From: JAEUKH01 sp964447205
Lineage (GTDB): Bacteria > Myxococcota_A > Polyangia > Polyangiales > Ga0077539
Length of the DNA: 64,000 nt
Reading direction: 5' to 3'
Assembly (NCBI GenBank): GCA_964447205.1
Contig: CAYUSB010000031.1
Location: 40,528-104,527, forward strand
Shown: piece after piece, positions 23,874 through 31,424 of the stretch
How the letters are laid out: the number at the start of each line of letters is the position of its first letter
How positions within the stretch are numbered: the stretch's first letter is position 1
Translations under genes and position numbers: made by a program
The notes under the pieces: generated by a model
What the model was told of the DNA's origin: nothing
What the model saw: the letters and a program-made list of their open reading frames with translations, nothing else
Databases searched by the model: none

Positions 23874-25307
23874 ATGCTGCGCCCCGTGTCACGCCCCGCT
23901 GTCTCGTTGTTCGCCCTGATCGCGCTCGTGGCCGCCTGCGGGGCCCGCTCGGCCCTCGACGACCGTGACCTCCGCGACGGCGGTCTACCCATCGACGCTC
24001 CCATCGACGCGCCCGTAGACGCTCCCGTAGACGCTCCCGTAGACGCTCCCGTCGACGCGCCCGTGGACGTACCCGTCGACGCGCCCGTGGACGTACCCGT
24101 CGACGCGCCCGACGCCCCGCAGTGTGTCCCGACCGCGGAGCGCTGCAACGGCCGCGACGACGACTGCGACGGCCTCGTCGACGAGGGCCTCGTGTACCAG
24201 CCCATCGCCCCCGCGTACGTCCTGCGCACCACCGAGGGCGACACGGGAGCCGGGACCCCGTGCAGCAGTTGCCGTTGGGTCTGGGACCCGTCCCTCGTGC
24301 CGACCTCCACCGGGTGGGTCGTTCCGTTTCGGCTCGGGATCTACGGGGGCCGCGAGCAGCCGAGCCTCTTCCTGCGGGCCACGGACGCCGACGGGCGTGG
24401 GCTCGGGACCGTGGGCACGGCGGGGACGGCGGTTCCGTTGCGGCTGCGGCGGATGGACATGCCGGGACCGGACGGGGCCACCTGGCTCGACGCGACCCTC
24501 CGGGTGGGCACCTCCGACCTGCCGGGTTGGGTCATCGTCGACGCGGCCGGACAGACCCGGGTCCTCGTACAAAACGACGCCATCACCCGGTCGCCGAGCA
24601 TCACCCTCGGCCCCTCCGTCCTCGTCGCCACCGCCGCGGGCATCAACCTCCGGGTCGATCAACACCTCGTCCGCGGAACCGAGGTCCGCACCACCTCGCG
24701 CCGGGTCCTCATCCCGGACATCGCCCAGGGGGGCCTGACCTCCCTCGGCCTCGCGGTCTCCCCGGGGGGGGACGGGGCGGTGCTGTTCGTGGCGCGGTTT
24801 GTCTCGTCGCCCCGGTCGTTTCGTATGTGGACCCAACGCCTCGGGCCCTCGGGCGAACCCGTCGGGGCCGCCGCCCTCCTCCTCGACGCCGAAGCCCCCC
24901 TGACCTTCTTCGCCGTCACCACCGACGGGGGATACCTCCTCTTCGAGCCCGGCAACGGGAGCCCCGCCACGGCCCGCTTCGTCGACGCCGCCCTCACCCG
25001 CCCGGGCGACCCCATCGTCCTCGACCCGGGCACCCGCGGGAGCGGGCTCACCTTCGACCACCTCCGGATGCCCGACGGGGGGTGGCTCGTCCACACGGCG
25101 AACGTCCTCGTGCGCCTCGATCCCCGGGGTCGCCCCCTGGCCCGATGGACCGGGGCCCTCACCCCCAGCGGCCAGGACAGCAGCGTGGTCTCGCCCGACC
25201 TCAACCACCGCGGCGGACGGACCTTCATCACCTGGCACGACGTCACCGCCAGCAGCACGCCCAACACCCTCTGGATCCGCGAGCTCGGCTGCCTCCCAGA
25301 GCCTTGA
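23874..25307 (+). CDS. Lipoprotein with DAPV repeat linker and MopE-like motif
   Basis: 477 aa. Lipobox ALVAAC gives Cys22. A linker of about 12 DAPV/DVPV units follows, encoded by 12-bp DNA repeats at 23994-24110. Next is CNGRDDDCDGLVDEG (about 90-104), the motif found in MopE-type proteins and many myxobacterial surface proteins. The remaining ~370 residues are beta-rich, with repeated GxDGxxWL and PDGGWLVHT turns that suggest a propeller or similar fold, and it ends with CLPEP. The repeat linker probably spaces the globular part from the membrane. Binding partner unknown. It is divergent from the small lipoprotein at 23229-23627. Confidence 0.85.
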   Translation: MLRPVSRPAVSLFALIALVAACGARSALDDRDLRDGGLPIDAPIDAPVDAPVDAPVDAPVDAPVDVPVDAPVDVPVDAPDAPQCVPTAERCNGRDDDCDGLVDEGLVYQPIAPAYVLRTTEGDTGAGTPCSSCRWVWDPSLVPTSTGWVVPFRLGIYGGREQPSLFLRATDADGRGLGTVGTAGTAVPLRLRRMDMPGPDGATWLDATLRVGTSDLPGWVIVDAAGQTRVLVQNDAITRSPSITLGPSVLVATAAGINLRVDQHLVRGTEVRTTSRRVLIPDIAQGGLTSLGLAVSPGGDGAVLFVARFVSSPRSFRMWTQRLGPSGEPVGAAALLLDAEAPLTFFAVTTDGGYLLFEPGNGSPATARFVDAALTRPGDPIVLDPGTRGSGLTFDHLRMPDGGWLVHTANVLVRLDPRGRPLARWTGALTPSGQDSSVVSPDLNHRGGRTFITWHDVTASSTPNTLWIRELGCLPEP

Positions 25308-25409
25308 CCCGTCCCGCGCACTTCCCGCTTGCACCCGAGGGCCGCAGCCCCATATCCCCGTCCGCCCGCAGCCGCCGCGGATTGCGCTATAGGACTGTCC
25401 TCCCCCCCA

Positions 25410-26642
25410 ATGTCTGGAGCACCTCTCACGATGACACTGCAAGGCACCCCCGAGGAGCGCGTCCGACGCGCCATCGACGCGATCCGCGAGGGTCGTATGG
25501 TGATCCTCACCGACGACGAAGACCGCGAGAACGAGGGCGACATCGTGCTCGCCGCCGAGAAGGTCACCCCCGAGGCCATCAACTTCATGGCCCGCGAGGC
25601 CCGGGGGCTCATCTGCCTCGCCCTCACCGAGGAGCAGATCGACCGCCTCCGCCTGCCGATGATGGTCGAGAAGAACAAGGCCTCCCTCCAGACGGCCTTC
25701 ACCGTCAGCATCGAGGCCCGCGAGGGGGTCACCACGGGCATCTCGGCCTCCGACCGGGCCCACACCATCCGGGTGGCCACCTCGCCCGACAGCCGCCCCG
25801 AAGACCTCGTCTCGCCCGGGCACATCTTCCCCCTGCGGGCCCGGCCCGGGGGGGTCCTCCAGCGCACGGGGCAGACCGAGGGAAGCGTCGACCTCGCCCG
25901 CCTCGCCGGCCTCCTGCCCGCCGGGGTCATCTGCGAGATCATGAACGACGACGGCTCGATGGCCCGGATGCCCGACCTTTTGTCCTTCTCGGCCCGCCAC
26001 GACCTGCCCTTGGTGACGGTCGAAGACCTCATCCAGTACCGCCTCCAGACCGATCGGATCGTACGGCGGGTGACCAGCGCCCACTTCGAGCCCGCGGGCT
26101 TCCGCGGGGCCTGGGACGCCCACGTGTACGAGTCCACCGAGGAGGCCGGGCGGCAGTTTCTGGCCCTCGTGCACGGCTCCGTGACGGGCGCGTCCCCCAC
26201 CCTCGTGCGGATGCACCCGGGGGCCATGTTTGCCGACCTCTTCGCCCCGTCGCGCACCCACGAGGGCAAGGCCCCGGTGGGCGGGGGGCGTTACCTCTTC
26301 GAGGCCATGCACCGCATCGAGGCCGAGGGGGCCGGGGTGGTGGTGTACGTCCCGCCCGCGAGCCTCGACCTCACCGACGACCTCCTGGCCCTGGCCGGGC
26401 AGACCCCTACCCGCAAACACGACATGGCCGGCAACGGCTCCCCCGCCCAACGCGAGCACGGCCTCGGGGCCCAGGTCCTGCGCGACCTCGGGCTCAGCAA
26501 GATCCGCCTGATGACCAACAACCCCCGCCGCCTCGTCGGGCTCGCGGGCTACGGCCTCGAGGTCGTCGAGATGGTCGCCCTCGGGGCCGACGGCGATCAA
26601 CCCACCGGGGTCTTCTCGGCCGGGGCCCAGTTTCGCCACTAG
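25410..26642 (+). CDS. ribB: 3,4-dihydroxy-2-butanone-4-phosphate synthase with RibA-like C-terminal domain
   Basis: 410 aa from the ATG at 25410; the ATG at 25431 (MTLQGTPEERV) is an equally good start with GGAG upstream. The N-terminal RibB domain has DDEDRENEGDI, NFMAREARGLIC and SPGHIFPLRARPGG. The position of the usual GHTE metal His reads GQTEGSVDL. The C-terminal ~190 residues align with GTP cyclohydrolase II, but the zinc site is missing: where CxxxxxxxxxxCxC is expected, the sequence is MHPGAMFADLFAPSRTHEGK, with no Cys. So ribulose-5-phosphate to DHBP (riboflavin precursor) is likely, and GTP cyclohydrolase activity is unlikely from this gene. No FMN riboswitch is visible in the ~100-bp leader. 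Confidence 0.88.
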   Translation: MSGAPLTMTLQGTPEERVRRAIDAIREGRMVILTDDEDRENEGDIVLAAEKVTPEAINFMAREARGLICLALTEEQIDRLRLPMMVEKNKASLQTAFTVSIEAREGVTTGISASDRAHTIRVATSPDSRPEDLVSPGHIFPLRARPGGVLQRTGQTEGSVDLARLAGLLPAGVICEIMNDDGSMARMPDLLSFSARHDLPLVTVEDLIQYRLQTDRIVRRVTSAHFEPAGFRGAWDAHVYESTEEAGRQFLALVHGSVTGASPTLVRMHPGAMFADLFAPSRTHEGKAPVGGGRYLFEAMHRIEAEGAGVVVYVPPASLDLTDDLLALAGQTPTRKHDMAGNGSPAQREHGLGAQVLRDLGLSKIRLMTNNPRRLVGLAGYGLEVVEMVALGADGDQPTGVFSAGAQFRH

Positions 26643-26671
26643 GCCTTCCCCGCTACACCCCCTCCGCCATC

Positions 26672-27268
26672 ATGGACGCCTCCCTCGCCCCCGCTCCCGC
26701 CCCCGCCCTCGCCCTCGAGGCCCGGCTCAACAAGGTCGCCTGGATCCTCTCCGGTGTCGTGCTCCTCCTCGTGGGGCTCATGCGCCGGGTGAAGATCCCC
26801 TCGCCCATCGACTTCGGCTTTCTGCCCCCCATCCACGCCACCCTCAACGCCGTCACTGCGGCCCTCCTGGTGGCCGCCCTGGTGGCCATCAAACGCCGAC
26901 AGGTCGCCCTGCACCGGGGATTGATCCTCTCCGCCCTCGGGGCCTCGACCCTCTTCCTCCTGTCGTACGTGGCCTATCACTTCACCAAGGCCGAGGTCCT
27001 CTTCGGCGACGCCGACCACGACGGGGTCTTGAGCGCCGCCGAACGGCTCGCCGTGGCAGGGATTCGTCCCGCGTACCTCGTGCTCCTCCTGACCCACGTG
27101 GTGCTCGCCGCGGTGGTCCTGCCCTTCGTGCTGATGACCTTCACCCGGGCCTATACGAAGCAGTTTGCCCGGCACAAGGCCATGGCCCGCTGGGTCTTCC
27201 CCCTGTGGCTCTACGTGGCCGTCACGGGGCCGGTCTGTTACCTCATGCTCCGACCGTACTACCCGTAG
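26672..27268 (+). CDS. DUF420 family membrane protein with an EF-hand-like loop
   Basis: 198 aa with an Ala/Pro-rich N-terminus and about five membrane helices (VAWILSGVVLLLVGLM, LNAVTAALLVAALVAI, GLILSALGASTLFLLSYVAY, YLVLLLTHVVLAAVVLPFVL, WVFPLWLYVAVTGPVCYLML). Conserved His residues in PIHATLN, YHFTKAE, LLTHVVL and ARHKAMAR match DUF420, a family linked by context to cytochrome oxidase assembly. Between helices 3 and 4 there is an insert DADHDGVLSAAE (residues 113-124) that fits the 12-residue EF-hand loop with D1, D3, D5, G6 and E12. It starts 29 bp after ribB on the same strand. Confidence 0.85.
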   Translation: MDASLAPAPAPALALEARLNKVAWILSGVVLLLVGLMRRVKIPSPIDFGFLPPIHATLNAVTAALLVAALVAIKRRQVALHRGLILSALGASTLFLLSYVAYHFTKAEVLFGDADHDGVLSAAERLAVAGIRPAYLVLLLTHVVLAAVVLPFVLMTFTRAYTKQFARHKAMARWVFPLWLYVAVTGPVCYLMLRPYYP

Positions 27269-27275
27269 CCTCCCT

Positions 27276-28940
27276 TCACTCCACCGAGACCCCGGCGAGC
27301 CAGCGGCGGCGCTCGTCGAGCTCGTCGTCGGCGTAGAGGCCCTCGGCGTCGGCGAGGGTCACCCCCCGGGTGGTGTCCGTCACCGGGTCCCGAACGCTCA
27401 GCCGCAAGACCCCGTCCCGCCCCACGGCGAGGGTCACCTCCACGTTGGCTCCGTCAGGCAGGGCCGCGTCGAGTTCGACGGGGAAACACCCCAGGGGCGT
27501 GGCCTCCGCGAGGGAGCTCCCCTCCAGGACCTCGATGGGCAACACCCGGGCCCCGCCCCGCTTCCGAAACACCCGCCTCCCCTCAAACGGAACCCGCGTC
27601 CGCGCCGGCACCAGCACCGCCAGGGCCTCGCGGCGTTCGCCCGGTCGGTCGGGGTCGGCCTCGCGGGCCCGCACCCCAAACGCGTCGGGGGTCACGCCCC
27701 GGTAGTCCACCGCGGCCCCGCCTTCGCCCGCCAGATGCTCGGCGTACCGTGCGGCCCCCGCGGCCACGGCCGTAGCGGGGTTGAGGGGGTCGTCCATGTC
27801 GTCAAACAGACGCACCGCGATCTCCGCGGGCCCCGCGGCGGCGGCCACCAGCTCCCGGATCCGTGACTGCACGGGATAGAGCCAGCTCGACCCGCCCACC
27901 AGGAGGACCTCGTCGAGCCCGGCCCAGGCGATCCCCGCCCGGGAGAGGGCCTCGGCCGCGCAGTCGGCGGCCCGGTCGGTCACGTCGGCGATCCACTCGG
28001 ACAACTCAGACAACGACAGCCGCAGGGGCACCGTCGGCAGGACCTCCCCCGAGGCGAGGGCCACCGAGACCGTTCGTACGGCCACCCGGGCCAGGGGGTT
28101 GGTGTCCCCGCCCGCGTGCGCGTTGAGCTGAACCTTCATCCCCTCGGCCACCCCGAGGAGGGTCTCCCGCGAGGCCTCGGAGAGGTCTTCGAGCCCGAGG
28201 TCACTCCGACCGACGGCGTGGAGGTAGCGCTGGACAAGCCGTTCGCGCAGGCGCTCGTCGACCCCGAGGCCCCCGAGCTCGACCCCGTACGAGCCGAGGG
28301 CGTCGAGGCGGGGAGAGGCCCCGTCGCCCGTGCGGTGCATGACGGTGACGTCGAGGGTTCCGCCGCCGAAGTCGAAGACGAGGAAGGTGCTGCCGCGGGG
28401 GCCAAACTGACGCCCCAGGCCGTACGCATAGGCCGCCGCGTCGGGCTCGGGCAGGAGGGCCGCGGCCCGTAGTCCGGCGATGGCAGCGGCCTGGGCCACG
28501 GCCCGGCGCTCGCGGTTACGAAACCGTTGGGGGTGAGTGACCACCACGCCGTCCATGGGGGGCAGGGCGGGGTTGCGTGCGATGTACTGCCCGAGGGCCC
28601 GCAGGAGGAGGGCGGCGATGTCCGTAGCGTGCAGGGCCATCGTGTCGACAAACCACGGGGGCCCCCCCGGAACCTCCGCGGCCGCCATGTGCCGTTTGCT
28701 CCCCCGCACGAGGCTCACCCCGGGCGGGACGTCCCCCACCTCGGCGCAGATGTCGCGATACCGGGTGACCGCGTGTTGGCCCGTGAGCACCCGCGGAGAA
28801 CGCGGCAGGCGCCCGTCGAGCAGGGCCACCGAGGCGAGGGTGAAGCCTCCGCGCTCCAGGGGGACGCGGGTGACCACGCCCCGGGAGGCCACCGCCACGG
28901 AGCAGTAGGTCGTGCCCAGATCGATGCCGTAGTACGCCAT
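27276..28940 (-). CDS. Hsp70 (DnaK) family protein
   Basis: 554 aa. The ATPase domain has the phosphate-1 motif YYGIDLGTTYCSVAV, the phosphate-2 motif VFDFGGGTLDVTVM and the adenosine motif EVLLVGGSSWLYPVQ. A beta-type substrate domain follows (PVELDAALPDGANVEVTL), but the protein is shorter than DnaK and lacks a recognisable alpha lid and the EEVD-like tail. It is therefore one of the divergent Hsp70 proteins common in Myxococcota, likely with specialised clients and not the housekeeping chaperone. No DnaJ or GrpE gene is adjacent. Its start lies 7 bp after the P450 stop, so the two are co-translated or at least co-transcribed. Confidence 0.88.
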   Translation of the reverse strand: MAYYGIDLGTTYCSVAVASRGVVTRVPLERGGFTLASVALLDGRLPRSPRVLTGQHAVTRYRDICAEVGDVPPGVSLVRGSKRHMAAAEVPGGPPWFVDTMALHATDIAALLLRALGQYIARNPALPPMDGVVVTHPQRFRNRERRAVAQAAAIAGLRAAALLPEPDAAAYAYGLGRQFGPRGSTFLVFDFGGGTLDVTVMHRTGDGASPRLDALGSYGVELGGLGVDERLRERLVQRYLHAVGRSDLGLEDLSEASRETLLGVAEGMKVQLNAHAGGDTNPLARVAVRTVSVALASGEVLPTVPLRLSLSELSEWIADVTDRAADCAAEALSRAGIAWAGLDEVLLVGGSSWLYPVQSRIRELVAAAAGPAEIAVRLFDDMDDPLNPATAVAAGAARYAEHLAGEGGAAVDYRGVTPDAFGVRAREADPDRPGERREALAVLVPARTRVPFEGRRVFRKRGGARVLPIEVLEGSSLAEATPLGCFPVELDAALPDGANVEVTLAVGRDGVLRLSVRDPVTDTTRGVTLADAEGLYADDELDERRRWLAGVSVE

Positions 28941-28947
28941 TGGGGAG

Positions 28948-30354
28948 TCACACCGCGGAGCGTGCGGTCATCACCACGGGCATTCCACCTTTGGGGCCGA
29001 GCACGATGCCCCGCCGCACCACCTTCACCGGCAGCGGAACCGCCGTCCGCAACGAGGTCCGCCACAGGATCCGGGCCAGGACCACCTTCATCTCGTAGTG
29101 GGCGAAGGCCGCCCCGATGCAGCGCCGGACTCCGCCCCCGAAGGGCATGAACTCAAACGGGGTGGGCTTGCGCTCGAAGAAGCGCTCGGGGCGGAAGTTT
29201 TCCGGGTCGCCCCAGATGTCGGGGCGCATGTGTACGAGGGGAATGGACGGGGCCACCATCACCCCCGCGGGCAGGGACACCCCGCCGATCGTCATGGGGC
29301 GTTCGAGTCTGCGCACGACCAGGGGGATGATGGTGTGCACCCGCTGGGTCTCGCGGATCACCGCGTCGAGGTACTCCAGCCGCGGGACGTGTTCGGGCCC
29401 GGGGCCCGCCTCGTCGGCGACCTCGCGCATCTCGTCAAGGACCTTGCGCAACACCTCGGGGTGCAGGAGCAGCCGGTGGACGACCCACCCGAGGGTCACC
29501 GCGGTGGTCTCGTGCCCGGCCAGGAGGAGGGTGACCATCTCGTCGCGCAGGGCCTCGTCGCTCATGGCCGTGCCGTCTTCGTAGCGGGCCGACACGAGCA
29601 GCGAGAGGATGTCGTTGCGGGCGGGGTCGGGGTCGTCGCGGTGGCGTCGGATCTCGGCCAGCAGGAGCTCGTCGACGTCCCGGGCCGACTGGGCGAGGTC
29701 GTAGAGCGGGAGCCGGGTGCGCAGGGCCCGGACCCACCCCGGGGCGTCGGACTCGGTGCCCGTCATGAGCCACTTCCGGATGGTCTCGGGCGGCACGAGC
29801 AGGAGCACGGCCAGCATGGCGGGGGTGGCCCCCTCGCGTACAAACACCGAGAGGCGCTCGCGGAGCCGGTCGAAGCGCTGCCCGGCCTCGACCCCGAACA
29901 CCGTCCGGAGGATCACGTCGAGGGTGATGGCCGAGGCCTCGTCCTGGATGGAGAAGGGGCTCCCGACGGGCCACTGGGCGATCCGGGCGTCGGTCACGTC
30001 GCGCATCACGGCCCCGTAGGCGGTCATGCGCTCGCCGTGGAAGGGCGGCATCAGGAGCTTGCGCTCGCGTGCGTGGGGGGGGCCGTCGAGGAGGAGGAGG
30101 GACTGCTTGCCGACGATGGCCTCGAGCACGGCGTTGCCGCGGCCGGCGTAGAGGTCGTCGGGGGAGCCCGTAAAGAGCTCGCGGATGGCCTCGGGGCGCG
30201 TGAAGAACACCACGGTCTGCTGACCGAAGCCCTCGAAGGTGAAGACGTCCCCGTAACGTTTGTGGCACTCGTCGAGCAGCTCAAGAGGTTGGAGCGACCA
30301 GCGGGCGAGCGTGACGAGGGAGTGGGGGGCAGGCCCAGGCGGGAGGGTGCTCAT
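28948..30354 (-). CDS. Cytochrome P450
   Basis: 468 aa from the ATG at 30354. The I-helix oxygen-binding motif is LLLAGHETTAVTLGW, the K-helix motif is ETQRVH (ExxR), the PERF region is FRPERFFE, and the heme loop is FGGGVRRCIG with the axial Cys at residue 412. It resembles the soluble CYP110-type bacterial P450s (N-terminal GPAPHSL, no membrane anchor). It needs an external ferredoxin and reductase, and none is encoded nearby. The substrate is unknown. It is the gene before the Hsp70 gene (7-bp gap) and follows the TIGR02996 gene after 61 bp. Confidence 0.93.
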   Translation of the reverse strand: MSTLPPGPAPHSLVTLARWSLQPLELLDECHKRYGDVFTFEGFGQQTVVFFTRPEAIRELFTGSPDDLYAGRGNAVLEAIVGKQSLLLLDGPPHARERKLLMPPFHGERMTAYGAVMRDVTDARIAQWPVGSPFSIQDEASAITLDVILRTVFGVEAGQRFDRLRERLSVFVREGATPAMLAVLLLVPPETIRKWLMTGTESDAPGWVRALRTRLPLYDLAQSARDVDELLLAEIRRHRDDPDPARNDILSLLVSARYEDGTAMSDEALRDEMVTLLLAGHETTAVTLGWVVHRLLLHPEVLRKVLDEMREVADEAGPGPEHVPRLEYLDAVIRETQRVHTIIPLVVRRLERPMTIGGVSLPAGVMVAPSIPLVHMRPDIWGDPENFRPERFFERKPTPFEFMPFGGGVRRCIGAAFAHYEMKVVLARILWRTSLRTAVPLPVKVVRRGIVLGPKGGMPVVMTARSAV

Positions 30355-30415
30355 CGCGCACGACGATAGGGCCTTCGGGGGCCGCAAGACCACCCTTCGC
30401 GACGGGGTCTGTGGG

Positions 30416-31411
30416 TCACCAGGCCTTGAGGCGTTCTTTCAAGCGGTCGCGGAGGCGGCGTACGGTCTCGTCGGGAAAGGTCTTCGACGTCGCCACGGGC
30501 CCTACGTCGAGGCTGCGGAGGTGGTCGAGGCGCCCGCCCTCTACGACCCGGAGGACCTCCTGGCCTCCTTCGGGGAAGCGGGCCATGGACAGGTCGAGCG
30601 TGGTGACCTTCGGCAACAGGGCCGAGTGGAGCAGGGCGGTCAAAAACTGCCCCGCGTCGCCCTCGTGCCTCCACCTGAACTTCCGGAGGCCCGGGCACGT
30701 CGGCAGGGTGGCCGCGAGGGCGTCGGGCCCTGCGTCCTCGGGGAGGCCAAACTGCACGAAGAGCTCTTGGAGTTTGGGCACACGCGCGTTGGACAGGGCC
30801 CCGAGCTCGGTGACGGAGGCCCGCAGGGTGAGAGACTCCAGCTCTGGGAGCACGAGGTCTCCGAGCGTCAAGCAGGTCACGTGGAGCGCGCGCAGTTGCG
30901 GCAGGCGCGCCCACAACGCGGTCATCGACGCGGGGTCGTCGTGGGTGGTGATCACCAGGCGCCGCAGGGGCGGAGGCCGCGGCATCGCCAGGAGGATCTG
31001 GCACGGGGACTTCGACTGGGTGTCGACGAGCACGAGGTCGCGCAGGACGCAGGCCTCGCGGCTCTCCAGAAAGGCCGTGACCTCCTCGCTGGAGGGGTAG
31101 TGCCTGAAGCTCTCGGGGTCCATGGCCTCGTACTCGCTGAGGCAGGCGGCCCGGTCGACGAACCCGCGGCGCCACACGGGCTGGAAGAAGTCGCAGGGGT
31201 CGACGCGTCGGGTGGCCGCCGCGTACTCGGCCTCGAGGGTCGATCCCTTCTCGTGTTTGAAGGCGAAGGAGATCAATGGCCCGTGGGGGTCGCCCCGCTC
31301 GGTCAACCAGCGGCCGTAGGCCTGGTAGGCGGCCTTGTCGTCGGGGTTCGCGGCCAGGGCGGCCTCCTGCTCGGGGTCGCGCGGAGGGAGCGCACCAGGG
31401 TCGGGGTTCAT
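30416..31411 (-). CDS. TIGR02996 domain protein with leucine-rich-repeat-like body
   Basis: 331 aa. The N-terminus has the repeat-companion domain signature NPDDKAAYQAYGRWLTERGD followed by GPLISF. The body consists of irregular leucine-rich units (LPQLRALHVTCLTLGDLVLP, LESLTLRAS, LPKVTTLDLSMARFP, LDHLRSLDVG), which would form a curved solenoid for protein binding. No signal peptide. In Myxococcota and Planctomycetes this domain pairs with repeat proteins, but its role is unknown. It follows the cyclase gene by 13 bp, so the two are very likely co-transcribed. Confidence 0.85.
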   Translation of the reverse strand: MNPDPGALPPRDPEQEAALAANPDDKAAYQAYGRWLTERGDPHGPLISFAFKHEKGSTLEAEYAAATRRVDPCDFFQPVWRRGFVDRAACLSEYEAMDPESFRHYPSSEEVTAFLESREACVLRDLVLVDTQSKSPCQILLAMPRPPPLRRLVITTHDDPASMTALWARLPQLRALHVTCLTLGDLVLPELESLTLRASVTELGALSNARVPKLQELFVQFGLPEDAGPDALAATLPTCPGLRKFRWRHEGDAGQFLTALLHSALLPKVTTLDLSMARFPEGGQEVLRVVEGGRLDHLRSLDVGPVATSKTFPDETVRRLRDRLKERLKAW

Positions 31412-31424
31412 GCCCGGCAGTGTC

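Noticed and set aside
25308..25409. FMN riboswitch before ribB
   Set aside because: The leader is only ~100 bp and shows none of the conserved RFN blocks.
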